Positions 10,066 through 21,752 of a stretch of DNA of 64,000 bases are shown one piece after another (the first letter of the stretch is position 1; the number at the start of each line of letters is the position of its first letter). Both the position numbers and the translations under genes were made by a program. The notes beneath the pieces were generated by a model that did no database searches, was not told the DNA's origin, and worked only from the letters and a program-made list of their open reading frames with translations. This stretch comes from Brachynemurus nebulosus (lineage: Eukaryota > Arthropoda > Insecta > Neuroptera > Myrmeleontidae), in contig JAPWDM010000001.1 in NCBI GenBank assembly GCA_035578155.1, positions 78,373,472-78,437,471 of the forward strand, given 5' to 3'.

Positions 10066-11776
10066 ATGGAAAATAAAAGACTATCAAAATCAGCGAAAAA
10101 ACTTGTTTTGAACGCTTTAGCGTTTGCTAATGCGGAAAAAGAAGTAAATCAGCCCCCCGTAGCGCTAGAATCTGCTCAACACGTAAGTTTTTGTGACTGT
10201 GTGACTATAAAATAATATTTATTTTATATAATTACATAATTGTATTCATTTAAAACATTCAAAATAATGTTTAATTTTAAATATAAAATTATTTTTCAGA
10301 GAGTTGCAGCACAGCTTGGAATATCGGTTTCAACAATTACGAAAATTGTAGCTGAAAATCGACACGGTGGAGTTTGTTCCCCTCGAAAACCGACGTTACG
10401 AGAAAGACCGATAACTGATTTGGACGAGTTTGCACTGTCCAAAATTAAGGAAATTGTATATAAAATGCATAGAGAGAGTACGCTTGCATTTAAATGCATT
10501 GTATTTATAATAACGAAATGCCTACTTAATATTCCTTTATTTTCCAGGAAAACACATAACACTTGGTACGATTTTGGCCGAGGCAAAGCAGGCAGACATA
10601 TTTCACGGGGGGAAAACAAGTTTAGCCAAAATTTTGCCAGTTGTAGGTTTCCACTGGAAACTGGAGAGTAATCGACGATATTTAATAGAAACGCCGGAAA
10701 TTGCAAGTCTCCGATTTAAATTTTTAAAAGAATATTTTAGGAATGCAAATTTAGAAAACCCCTTACCAGTAGCCTTTTTAGACGAAACGTGGGTTTTTCA
10801 AAAAGATGCATTTAAACGTACCTGGACTGATAATTCTGCCGAATGCAGTCGCTCTGCAAGTGAGGGTGGGCAGAGGTATGACACCTATTTTCATATTTTA
10901 TGTACAAAAATTATGGAAGTAAAATCATAATTTTGTTATTTATTTAGTTATTTAATTTCTTTTTTTGCAGATATATTATTGTCTCAGCAGGAAGTGCAGA
11001 TGGTTTTGTCCCCGGAGCACATTTAATTTTTGCTTCACAGAGGAATACCGGAGATTATCATGGAGAAATGAACTCCGACAATTTCCAAAAGTGGTTCCAG
11101 GAGCAACTTCTGCCGGGGCTAACCAAACAATCAATTATTATATTAGACAATGCAAGATATCATTGTGCACCGGTAAAATATATACACTCGACTTATGTAC
11201 TAAACGCTAATTAAATCAAGTTTTAATGAAATTTGTCCTTTTCAGATTGAACAAATACCAACAATGTCTTGGAAAAAGGCAGATATTCAGAACTGGCTTA
11301 AGAATAAAAATTTGCCATTTAAAGAAACAGATTTTAAGCAAGATTTAATGGAAATAGTCCAAAAGTATATTCCTGAACAAATTCTTTTTACCTAAAAAAT
11401 CATTTCTTATGTTGTTTCGTTACAGACACAAACCGGAAAAAGGATATGCCATAGAAAAAATTGCGAAAGAAGCTGGCCATTCAGTACTGTGGTTACCACC
11501 ATACCATTGCCAATTTAATGCAATTGAGTTAATTTGGGAATTACAAAAGGCCATTATAATAAAAATATTGGAAGAAATGGATTTTCCAAAAAAGAAGTTT
11601 TAAAAATATGGCAAGAGGCACTAGACAGCATTACACCTGAGAATTGGAGGAACTCTGTACAACATGTACATAAAATTATTACGGAGTATTGGGATCGGGA
11701 GGTTAAAGTTGATAATGGGGAAATTGATCCTTTCATTATCAACGTTGGAGACAGTGATTCTTCTGATGACGAATAA
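10066..11776 (+). pseudogene. DDE transposase, six exons, one frameshift
   Basis: A transposase related to the IS630-Tc1-mariner group. Predicted exons are 10066-10182, 10300-10477, 10548-10875, 10971-11172, 11246-11364 and 11426-11776; all introns are GT-AG and all phases agree. The N-terminus holds a helix-turn-helix (RVAAQLGISVSTITKIV). Catalytic residues are the Asp of PVAFLDETWVF, the Asp of IIILDNARYH, and the Glu of FNAIELIW, about 81 residues after the second Asp. The gap holds a SAP-like segment (SWKKADIQNWLKNKNLPF). One base appears missing near 11538, just after the Glu, so the C-terminal YNKNIG...DE tail is in another frame. It is the closest relative here of the intact gene at 18624-20987. 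Confidence 0.85.
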
Positions 11777-12530
11777 ATATACTATATTACATACAGAAGA
11801 ACTAACTCTTGAAAGATTTCAGGATTCTGAACAAAAAATTTTAGAACCCTTATAATTTCATCAATTTTGGCTGACCATCCGCCACAATCTTCATAATTCT
11901 TACATTTTACGACCTCTGAACATGAGATTTAATGCGTTTGCTAATAAGCTGTATTCGATAAGTGGAGAGTGCACAGAGTGTGTCATAAGTTGGGACAGAA
12001 TTTTTATGTTTTTACATATTTTTTCCTGCAATCAAAGCAAAAAAATAGAAGGAACTTCACGTTTTACCATTTTCTAATTAAAATACGTCATTTTATGCAT
12101 AATTTTTCAATTTCACTTTATCATGCATTATTCTGCATATATTATAATTTAATTTGCATAACTTTGTATACTTATATACTTTCTAAATTCTTTCTAGGAA
12201 CTACATTTAAAAAAAAATACTTATTGAATACTTAATGAGTCGCTTATTGTTTGATTTTAAAAATTCAAATTATAATTTTGTTTGTTAACTGTTATTATTA
12301 ATAAAACTAAACAATGAAACAATGAATTTCAAAAATTCAGATTGCTAATTTTGTTAATTGTTAAAATTAACAAAATTAAATTATAAGACACTAATTGATT
12401 TATTTTAAAAATTAAAATGATAACTACAGTTTGTTGCTCCACCATCATTGGCTGTAGTACTCAGAGCTACGAAAACATACATTTATCTGTTTTTGTACAC
12501 ACCTAACTTCTAAGAAAAGTTCTAAGGTCA
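11777..12530. other. AT-rich transposon 3' region
   Basis: No gene recognised. AT-rich DNA with short open frames that carry no recognisable motif. Confidence 0.4.
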
Positions 12531-12620
12531 ATTTAAACTTTTCTCTATTTCTCACTGTTTTTGAGATATTTAAAAAATTTGTTTCTTCTTTAATTTTTTC
12601 TGAACAAACTTTACAAAAAA
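12530..12620. repeat. Relic of the fold-back arm family
   Basis: TCTATTTCTCACTGTTTTTG followed by AGATATTTAAAAAATT matches the conserved box of the fold-back arms at 1.9 kb, 3.9 kb and 46.8 kb. Only about 90 bp survives. Confidence 0.4.
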
Positions 12621-12734
12621 ATTTAGTAAAACAACATTAGAACTATTGACAGCAAACAACTTAATTTTTTAATTCAAAATGTTTATCATATGTCATAAAA
12701 ACGTCAGTTAATTTTGGATTTTCTTGTATTCTGT

Positions 12735-12805
12735 TGGGACCCTCTTTGGTTGGGGGCCCCGGGGCAATGCTCCGGTTGTCCCAGCCTAGTTACGAGCCTG
12801 TCTGG
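12735..12805 (-). repeat. hAT-type MITE end fragment
   Basis: Read on the minus strand it starts CAGGCTCGTAACTAGG and continues into a GC-rich block with CAATGCCCCGGGGCCCC. The start resembles the CAGAGGCGTAACTA ends at 31736 and 45241. GC content is far above the surroundings. Only one end is recognisable. Confidence 0.4.
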
Positions 12806-13072
12806 AAGGCAAAATAGGGGTCTGTTAGGCTCTGATAAAGAATCATCTATCGAAGATTGAACAAAAGTGGAGTAGCCAGCAGAAATTGTAAGGGTAAATT
12901 TATGTATTATTTTATTATCTAGGTACCTATATAAAAAAAAATTTTAAGGTTACAATATTTCCAAAACTTTTAAGTGCTACTACATATTTGGTCCATTTTC
13001 AATGATATTATTATTAAAATCATAATTTTTTTTATTTATATAAATGTATTTAAAAGAAATGAATGCTGCATT

Positions 13073-13093
13073 GTTTTTTTTTTTTTTTTTTTT
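13073..13093. repeat. Poly-T run
   Basis: About 20 consecutive T bases inside the 3' flank of the 5.92-kb transposon. Confidence 0.9.
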
Positions 13094-13501
13094 GAGAAGT
13101 AATTAAAGTGTTAAAACATACATTTTTCCGTATCTTTTTATTACGATAAAATACCCTTGTCCCACAATCCAGTAAATACAATACAGTACACATAAAACTG
13201 TATTGACTAGTTAAAAAAAAATAAAGTAAAAAAAATAACTTTGGAAAAAAAAGTAACTTTGGATGTTCAGATAGTCAGAATTTTCAAAAAGTAGATTCTA
13301 GAAATTTATCATTTAAACATTAAAATTAGATTACATATTTTTGTATAAAATTAATTATTTAAACTAAATATTTAATACCTATATAACGCTATACAGATTT
13401 AATACAATTTAATGTCGTCTGTATATGGTACGTATATAAACTAAATACACTCTATTTTTTTGGAATGGTTGGAATGTGTAGACAGGAGCGGATATACTAT
13501 A

Positions 13502-14210
13502 AAACTATTAGACCGTTTCCTCTGCTGAACTACTTTTTTAATTCTGTTATTTTGCACAGTCTCAATAGTTTGTTCAGGACTATCTTCACACAAGCGTTTT
13601 CTGTTTTCGATTAATTCTGAATTAGTTTCAATTTTGTGTATGTACTCTGTTGCTTCATTAAAATTTAACAATAGTCCGTCCACACACAAGAATTCATTTT
13701 TAAAATAGACTTGTCTTCCTTTATTTCGTAGTTTTTCCATAACCGATTTTAATTTCTTCCGTTTTTCCAATACATAACGTGGCATATCTTCAGTGATAAA
13801 AAAGTCCGTAGTTTTTTAGTTTGTTTTTATTTTGCAAAATAAGAAATTTAGTGCGCCAAGTCGTTAGTCCGACTAAAATAGGTCTAATTTTATTTTCTTG
13901 TTTACCAATTCTTTTTACAAAATCTAACTGTTCCCGACTAAATTCAATTTGCAAGTTTATTGTCAGCAATTGCCAAATAATATTTCCCAACTCAAAGTAA
14001 AATTTTTGACTTTCATTTACACCATAAATCACAATGTTTTTACTCTTGCAGTCTTTTTCGTATTGTTTCCATTTTTTATTTTGTAACAGTTGCTCAGATT
14101 TAATATTGGTTATTTCTGATTTTACAAAATTAAATTGATCTTATACGTTTTCATTTATTTTGGTTATTTCTTGCCTTAAATTTATTTCTGAATTTTTAAT
14201 TACTTGCAAT
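13502..14210 (-). pseudogene. LINE ORF1: coiled coil and RNA-binding part
   Basis: In minus-strand frames this encodes an ORF1 nucleic-acid-binding protein. Upstream is a heptad-like coiled coil (INLRQEITKINENV, one stop, then KSEITNIKSEQLLQ); then KNIVIYGVNESQ begins the RRM-like fold; then RPILVGLTTWRTKFLILQNK; then, after a frameshift at about 13790, EDMPRYVLEKRKKL and GRQVYFKNEFLCVDG. This order is standard for LINE ORF1 proteins that bind template RNA. The 5.92-kb transposon ends at 13499 and cuts off the C-terminus. Confidence 0.75.
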
Positions 14211-15261
14211 CACGGACTATAGAATAGAATGGACTTGCCATTACCTAAGTTTAGGGATACCAAAATTGACGCTTTGGAAGTGTGTAGAGGGGTTCACTGA
14301 AAGTTCAGTGGTGTAGATTTTTTTTAAAATTTTATTGATACTAGGTACTAGGTATAAAATTAAGTTACATAAATTAGTCATTATATGTAAATATGGCTGT
14401 GTAGTCAATGTTTAATACATATATAATATAAATTTGAAAATAAATTTATATTTTTATTTACGTTGCTACGTTCTTATTTTTTACGTAATATAGAGAAAAT
14501 TAAAATCAATTGGGAATATTGGAAATGTATAAATAAAGAAAATACTTGAATATATTTAAAAAAATATATTTTTTACAAATTAGAATGTAAAACTAGCTTA
14601 GAAAAAAATTGGCGTTTTGTAAACAATTGTCCGAAAAATGCTTCGAACACACCACACTATTCGAAGAAGGTTTCCAATGCGGACGTCCAATTTTGCTGAC
14701 CCAAATATCCTTCCGTTTATCATCCTTTGGAAATCTTTAAAGTAAAACACAAAAATTATAACATAATTCCAACTTTTTTTTGTCTTTTTGAATATGCTGT
14801 TTATTGAGTACATTGCAAATTTTATTTATTTTACTATAAAGTTATGAAAAAGTTATTTGTAATTAAAAATATGTATGTGTGTCCGAATATACTTTCCCGA
14901 TATGTACTTTAAAAATGTAATTTATTATGTCTACAAAAAATAACTACGCCACTGGTACATTAATGTCATCTATCATTCAACATAAAGTCGATGTGAACGA
15001 TATATTTTAAAATTAAATTTGACTTAATACTTACTTGTGAAATGAAATTCCAGATTTTTGTTTGGAATCTTTTCCACTTTCACTATTACACATCTTTACG
15101 GCGCAATAAACTATAATTATTCGTATTGCTTTATTTTGAAAAAACTAATTTGTAATATTGAATGTTTCCACATTTTTATTAGTATTACCGTGGTTACGAC
15201 ATACTCAAAGCTTCACCGACATACCTATATACAGCTAGTCCATTCTATTCTATAGTCCGTG
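14211..15261. mobile_element. 1051-bp DNA transposon, exact 8-bp TSD
   Basis: Perfect 25-bp terminal inverted repeats begin CACGGACTATAGAATAGAAT at each end, and the exact 8-bp direct repeat CTTGCAAT flanks both sides (14203-14210 and 15262-15269). The element is AT-rich with no transposase. The interrupted LINE ORF1 frame becomes continuous when the element and one repeat are removed, which confirms both boundaries. An 8-bp duplication fits hAT or P-type elements; the CACGG start is not the usual hAT CAG. Confidence 0.9.
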
Positions 15262-15295
15262 CTTGCAATATTACTTGTGCTTGTACTGAATTCAT
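15262..15295 (-). pseudogene. LINE ORF1, N-terminal codons
   Basis: The minus strand reads ATG at 15295-15293 then NSVQAQVILQ, which joins in frame to VIKNSEINLRQ on the far side of the 1051-bp insert. This is the likely start of ORF1, or at least of its surviving frame. Confidence 0.6.
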
Positions 15296-15779
15296 ATTTT
15301 AAGAATTTTAACTGAGATTTAATATTAAAATTTTTTAACCTATGTAAATTTTGTATTTACTTGTTAATTACTTATTGGTTATGTATGAAATATGAATACA
15401 GTTAACTGTTAACTGATGCACATTAAAAATGTTGTTAATAGTCACTTAAATTAAACACGTACACTATAAGTTTTAAGTTACACGTGTAAACAATTACACA
15501 CAACCAATTATGTAGCAAAAATTTTTCACTAATTTTGACAATTCATCAAAATGGATGATTTATTTAAAAAAGTCAGTTCAATTTATTTTAATCAAGTTTT
15601 GTATTTGTATTTTTTATTTTTTTATTTTTTATTCAATTAACGTAAATGTATACACTAAATTTTTCACTTTCTATTCTGTTATAGATTTTATAAAATTTTC
15701 TAACAAAATCACTGAAATATTTAGAAAAATTAGACACAGACTTAAAACAAGTCCGCACAGCACCACTCCTCCATACACT

Positions 15780-15990
15780 TCTCTATTACTTAACAAAACA
15801 TGTAAAATGTATATTAATGACCTGCCAAACTTTATAAATAGTGAAAATAGCATAGTTATACTTTTTGCCGATGATACTACGATAGATAATTGTAAAATCT
15901 GATAATGGAGAAGACTTAGAAGTATCCATGAAGAAAATATTCGAAAGAGTAAAAGAGTGTATATTCGAAAAAGTAAAAGTATGGTCCTTT
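15780..15990 (+). pseudogene. LINE RT fragment with FADD motif
   Basis: On the plus strand the frame reads YINDLPNF (near 15811), then SIVILFADDTTI (15851-15886), the motif C region of a jockey- or CR1-like reverse transcriptase. After a frameshift, DNGEDLEVSMKKIFERVKE continues the usual downstream helix. Only about 70 codons survive, with no endonuclease nearby. It is separate from the RTE-like LINE and on the opposite strand. Confidence 0.65.
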
Positions 15991-16289
15991 TGCCAGACGA
16001 CAATGAGATTTTACTAGATTTTAACGTATTGCTGTGTGGGTATTTTGCCATACAGTGGTGAAGCTTTATTGCTTTTTTTAAAAATTATATTTTAATTAGA
16101 TACTAATGTATCAACTATCCTAATTATGGTTTTCCATGGTTTTCCATAATTGCTGAGGTAAATACTGGAATAGTACCTAATTAAAGTCAGCCATGGCTGC
16201 ATTCCTTCCCTTTTTGACGTATTCCATATACATTAAATGTATGAAAAAGGACTAAAAAAAATAAATAAATAAATCAATAAATGGCTTTA

Positions 16290-16395
16290 TTAATTTCTCA
16301 GAGAATTTTGACAGCGAATTCGCTGACAGCGAAATTCGTTTTTCGTTGTATGGGTCAGCGCAATAAATTGGACAGCGAAAATTTGTCAGCGAATA
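16290..16395. repeat. Cluster of CAGCGAA motifs
   Basis: GACAGCGAA or a close variant occurs five times in about 105 bp, with GAATTCGCTG and CGAAATTCG palindromes between. Possibly the remains of a subterminal repeat region. Confidence 0.5.
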
Positions 16396-16400
16396 GCTCT

Positions 16401-16791
16401 TGTAGGCCTGTTGAAAGTCACACGTAAATTTTGTAATTCAAAACGGTGCCAACGATTCAAAAGAAAAAACTATAAGTCCGATTGGACTAAATTTGGTGCA
16501 TTCTCTTTATTATGGTGTTTTCTCTAAGACTATCTAGAATCAGTTCATCAGACCGCATACTTTTTTTTGGCGCCATTTTGGAAGTAGAAAAAGTAAGAAA
16601 AATTGCTGTTTTTTGAACTTCCAGGCGTTCTAAGAAACCGAAATTTTGTTTTAAGGGACGATTCTAGATAGTCTTATAAGAAACACCATAATAAAGAGAA
16701 TGCATCAAATTTTATTCCAATCGGACTTACCGAATTTTTTTGAATCACTGGCATCGTTTTTTTTGGCCTTTGACTTTTAACAGGCTTATGA
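16401..16791. mobile_element. Fold-back MITE, about 390 bp
   Basis: Arms 16401-16545 and 16650-16791 are inverted copies. Shared blocks are GCCTGTTGAAAGTCA at the outer ends, AGTCCGATTGGA, GCATTCTCTTTATTATGGTG and AGACTATCTAGAATC. No coding capacity. The open frame on the minus strand inside it is a by-product of the arm sequence. Confidence 0.8.
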
Positions 16792-17218
16792 AGGCAGACG
16801 GCTGACCAAAACGAAAAGAACAAATATTTCCAAAAAAATTTTTTTTTTATGTAATAACACATTACTTGTAAAAGATCCCTTAAATGATTTAGTTGGTCAT
16901 TCGAAATTTCGCATGTGAGGTGCTAAGATTGCGGAGCTCGTAAGTACAACGACTGTCGGTATATAAAATAGGAATATAGGAATATTTTTTTTACAGACTG
17001 AAATGTTACTTTGCGATAATCCATTACCATGGCTAATTTGACCTCATATGAGCGCTTTAAAATAACAAATTTTATTTACTTACGTATTGACAGACCAACC
17101 TAAAACTTGTTGCGATTTCATATCTTTCTTCATATGTACCTTAGTTTAATAAATTCATACAAAGATCGGAAATTTCCATAATTTGTACGTCGACCGTATA
17201 TTCTAGGCGGACTTTATG

Positions 17219-17500
<282 letters not shown>

Positions 17501-17595
17501 GTTAAATGTTGAAAATTATAATACATGTTAAATTGTTCATTCCTGATCTATAATTATGTCAAACTCCTTGTAACAGACGAAAGTCTTATACAAGT

Positions 17596-17599
<4 letters not shown>

Positions 17600-17673
<74 letters not shown>
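17600..17673. repeat. (TA)n at left edge of transposon
   Basis: About 74 bp of TA repeats directly adjoining the left terminal inverted repeat at 17674. Confidence 0.98.
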
Positions 17674-17676
<3 letters not shown>

Positions 17677-17705
17677 TATCTCAGTTAAACTCACGCATGA
17701 CTCAT

Positions 17706-18623
17706 ACAAAAAATAATTTTCTTAATAAAGTAATGAGACGTGTGTCGTAGCTTTTAACACATTAAGAAATATAACAGCCAATGAGAATGATATAATAATA
17801 ACCAATTGAACATGACATCTGGTGGTAGAAAATACTACTTATTTCAAAATTAACATTTGGAGATTAAATATTTAATTGGGAAATGTATTATTTAGTATTA
17901 TTATTATTAAGAATTATAATAACAACCACGAAATTCATGTAAAAGTAATGTATTTTATTTTATTTAATATTAGCTGTTCATGTTAAAAATATTAAATAAA
18001 TAAAACATACGTATTACATTTATGTAATACATTTCCAAAATTTTCTATTGTATCGTCATGCTATTATTTAAAAATATAATAGCTTTAATGTTTAAATTTT
18101 TCAACATATCAATAGGTAACGAATTCTTTATTAAAAATTACTTGTATAATTATAACTTTTAGCATATAATGTAAAAAAATTAAGGGTTTTCCCTCTTGTT
18201 CTATTGCCCTGTTAATTTGCATTGCTGTCCCCTTAAAAGGACATTTTATTTCTAAACAACTACTTCAGAAACAATTCTATCACGTCAGAAGGTCAACCGC
18301 GAATTTTGTTTATTTGAATATTTGCTTATCATTTGGAAAAGCTTTTAACAAAATTGTCATTTTTTAAAATGATTAAATTTTAATAATAGAAAAAACGTAA
18401 TATAACAGAAATATTTAGTTTTTATAATTTAAAATTGAATTATTTTTGTAATAGAAATCAAGGATTAAAAAAAAAAAAATACTCGTTAGTTTTTCTTTAA
18501 AAATAGTTTTTCTTTAATTATACATATATAATGATTATGGAATGATACATAGAATTTTTTTTATAGAGATTTACAAATTACAGTATTTACAAAATACAGT
18601 CTGTCATCGTTTGTTTATCATGT
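17706..18623. other. Transposon 3' non-coding flank
   Basis: AT-rich DNA between the left terminal repeat and the transposase stop codon. No open frame or clear subterminal array is seen. Confidence 0.5.
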
Positions 18624-20987
18624 TTAATTTTCTGAATTTTCATCATTAGAAGATTCTCCGGAATCATTTCCAACATCTATTACTACAGGTTGTTGGTGGG
18701 AATCAACCATCTTTATTACATCCCACCAACGCATCATATTTTCCTCCGCCTTTTTTATACATTTCTTCCAATATTCTGCGTCTATGCGACCTAGTGCTTT
18801 TTGCCACATTTCTAAAACCTTACCATCACTATAACCCTCACTACCAATATTTTTGTTATAATATTCTTTACAATTGGCCCATATTAATTCAATAGCATTG
18901 AGTTCTGGATGGTAAGGTGGAAGCCTTAATACTTCATGACCATTTTCTTTGGCCAATTCGTCAATTTCGTACTTTTTTTCTACACATGACACATGTTGTT
19001 TTGCCAGTTGGAACAATTCCATTTTTAACATGTCTTTATCATGGGGAATGTTTTTTTCTTCTAAATACTTTTGTAATTCGCCTTTTGTCCAGCTGGACGT
19101 TGGATTTTTTTCAATTAAACGGGAATGATACCTCGCATTGTCCATGATAAAGACAGTTTTACTAGTTAGGCAAGGCAAAACTTTCTCGACGAACCACTTT
19201 TTATAATTTTCTGCGTTCATATTGTTATGGTAATCAGATGATTTAGATGTTGCTGTAAACACTAGTGACGCAGTCGGCAGAAAACCATCTTCTCCTCCAC
19301 AATGCACTACGATGTATCTAATAACAAAAGAAAATTTATCAAAACTTGTTTAAGTAAAAAAATACGTAGGTACTGTAATTTTAAAATCTCAAATTTATCA
19401 TCTTCAGAACTCTGATAAACAAATAAATATTGTGCTAAGAACAGCAAGGTTTCATTAGATGTTTTGGGTAGGGAATCTTAAAAACGTGTATATACAAATT
19501 TTAATTTTTTATGAAACTCACCGCTTCCCTTCACCCAGAGGCTTGTTTGGTAAACTCTGGATATTTTTATCATGCCATGTTTTCCTGGACGGTCCTCGCT
19601 GAAATATCCAAGTTTCGTCTTGAAATAAAAATTTCCAGCCTTCTTCCTTTAATTTAAAATATCTCCGTAAGAAACGTGCTCTATCAACAGCGATATGTTC
19701 TTTTTCTTTTAAACCACGTTTTGGATTATCTACTGAAAATTCAAATCCTATTTTATGTAAAAGTCTCCATAGACTACTTCTGGAGAATTCGAAAATTTCT
19801 CGATTTTTTAATTCCTTCTGGAGGATATCCAATGTCACATGAAGCCCTAAAAATAAAATAATATTTACACCAATTACGAGTAAACTTTACGATTACAAAT
19901 CTTCTAAAATTTGTATAAGAACTTTAGAAGTGTCATAATAAGTTACACTTTGTAGAAAGTACAAATACGACGTGAGTGTTTCACACGTAACACAAGAAAC
20001 AGCAAGATAATAATAATAAAAGGTTTGATTAAAGCGGCTTCTACACGATGCTACGAACGTTCCTTCCAACATTCGATCGAACGTTTGAGGCAATTAAGTT
20101 CGATAGTTGGTGCGACGAATGTATCTGCTACACGGTGAGTCGAATGTTTGATCCAATACGAATGATGATGTGTTGACAACGCTGTTATCTGTCTGATGTT
20201 ATCTCTAATGTTATACACTGATGTTGTCTCTCTTGTATAATGTGTTGGGACAAACGTGACGAAGATGTTATCTGTCTGATGTTATCTCTAATGTTATACA
20301 CTGATGTTGTCTCTCTTCACATGAACGAGTCGTGCGCAACCAACGAACACAACCAGCATTGACCTTCAAACGTTCGAAGCATCCCTTTGACTCGGTGCAA
20401 GAATACCGACATCGAACGGGACACGACCAAATGCGAATGTTTGACGCTCGACATTGGACACTCGTAGGTTCGAACAACGGCTACACGATGCTATGAACCA
20501 TCCAACGTCGAATGTTGGAAGGTGTTCGTAGCATCGTGTAGCAGCGGCATAACAAAAATATGTAAAATGTAATGGTTACATACGTTTGGAATGTAGTTCA
20601 TAGATCAGCCGCGAAACTGTATCTTTTGTAAAATTGTCGACCTTAGTCGATTTCAAAGCTAAACGAGACCTCTTTCTTGAAGGAGAACTTAATCTATTTC
20701 CACCTGCTGCTCTCTTCTCAGTTTTAACTTTTGTAACCGCATATTCACTAACGCTACAAGCTTCTGCTGTCCTCTAAAACGTTTAATTAAATAAATTGTA
20801 ATAAGATATTAGTTAGTAAATTGTGTTTGACAATTAAAATAAATGTCAATATATTTACCTGTCGAACTGATTCCAGTGGTAAAAATGGACCTATATTATC
20901 TCGTTCTTTTTCGAAATATGAATGAACATTCCAAACCATCTCTTTAGACTGACTCTTTAACTGTTTTTTTTTTTTTATTAAACTCAT
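18624..20987 (-). CDS. Intact four-exon DDE transposase, 445 aa
   Basis: A transposase predicted to cut and paste the surrounding element in the nucleus. Exons (minus strand) are 20987-20859, 20773-20584, 19846-19522 and 19317-18624; introns are GT-AG, phases 0, 1 and 2 agree, and there is no internal stop. The start ATG at 20987 is the first in frame. The N-terminus is basic; residues about 44-106 hold a SPSRKR-type linker before a helix. Catalytic Asp 183 lies in FLFQDETWIF, Asp 274 in VFIMDNARYH and Glu 358 in LNAIELIW, giving D83E spacing. A SAP-like segment (SWTKGELQKYLEEKNIPHDK) lies about residues 288-325. The tail is acidic. Three intron positions match the relative at 10066-11776. 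Tc1/mariner proteins normally show D34E or D34D, so this is a divergent lineage. Confidence 0.9.
20033..20549. mobile_element. PIF/Harbinger-like MITE in transposase intron
   Basis: Ends are AGCGGCTTCTACACGATGCT on the left and, read inward from the right, TGCCGCTGCTACACGATGCT; both continue ACGAAC. TAA flanks each side (20030-20032, 20550-20552), the 3-bp duplication type of PIF/Harbinger. Inside, about 50 bp (from GTTATCTGTCTGATGTTATC) is directly repeated near 20185 and 20269. GC content is higher than the host intron. 517 bp, non-coding. Confidence 0.85.
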
Positions 20988-21723
20988 TTTAATAATATAA
21001 AGAAGTATCCCTCACTAAACCGAATGAGTGAACAAAATTAAATAAACTACTATAAATTAAAAAAACGAAATACAAAAAAATATAACCTCACTTATGAACG
21101 ACAACTAAATTAATATGACAAAATTAATAACTATGATAATAATATTAATGAGGATACAATAAATAACAAAAAGAAATAAAGAGAATAATTAAACTAAACG
21201 TAAATAATATAAAAATAAGACTATATTCTAAAAAACACGTATAAAATAATAAAAACTGTTAAAGACGTTAAGTGTACTTAAGACGTTTGACGTCCCACGT
21301 TAACTGTATGTAACCTATGCAACTGTATGTAACCAATAGAAAACCAGATAAGCAATTACTAAATAAGGGCTGCCAACCCATTTATTTTATATATATTTTA
21401 TAGTAAATTTGATCGAAATCATCTTTCAACCATATTTTATAGTAAATTTAGATAATTTATAATAATATTAAATAATAAATAGATTTCATTTTGTTTAATT
21501 TCTTATGAAAACTAACCATTATACATAATTTTAGTAAAATTTATTTTCCTAAGGTTATAGCAGTTTATTTTGAATCAAAATAATATGATATACGTTTTTG
21601 AAATCTCCGATCCCGTAACATTGGGACATTCTTTCCTATATTTATCTTTGTTTGTTGTGTACCTTACGTAAATAACAAACTGAAATGGGAAATTTTAATA
21701 AAATCCTTTTTAAACTTTTTAGC
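20988..21723. other. Transposon 5' non-coding flank
   Basis: AT-rich region upstream of the transposase start, up to the right terminal repeat. It should contain the promoter, but no clear TATA box or initiator can be singled out. Confidence 0.45.
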
Positions 21724-21752
21724 ATGAGTCATGCGTGAGTTTAGCTGGAATA

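Larger units (their letters stand above)
7580..13499 (+). mobile_element. 5.92-kb DDE transposon, frameshifted transposase
   Basis: The left end at 7580 and right end at 13499 are inverted copies: read inward, both give TAGTATATCCGCTCC, a variable base, GTCT, a variable base, then CACATTCC. The match runs about 40 bp with roughly five differences. Each end is flanked by TA, as in the Tc1/mariner superfamily. The element carries a six-exon transposase (10066-11776). It sits inside the LINE ORF1, so it is younger than the LINE. Several small inverted-repeat elements lie within its flanks. Confidence 0.7.
4195..15295 (-). mobile_element. RTE-like LINE, split by two DNA transposons
   Basis: Minus-strand pieces lie in the order expected of one non-LTR retrotransposon: ORF1 (15295 to 13502, then 7577 to about 7411) and ORF2 endonuclease-RT (about 7190 to 4276), ending in an ATT-rich tail near 4190-4215. 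Removing the inserts at 7580-13499 and 14211-15261 leaves about 4.1 kb, a normal LINE length. The endonuclease and RT resemble the RTE clade. The copy is dead: frameshifts, stops, a (TA)n expansion and a changed catalytic residue are present. That both ORFs belong to one copy is inferred from order, strand and insert boundaries. Confidence 0.65.

Noticed and set aside
10296..10706. 136-codon minus-strand open frame
   Set aside because: It is the antisense of transposase exons 2 and 3.
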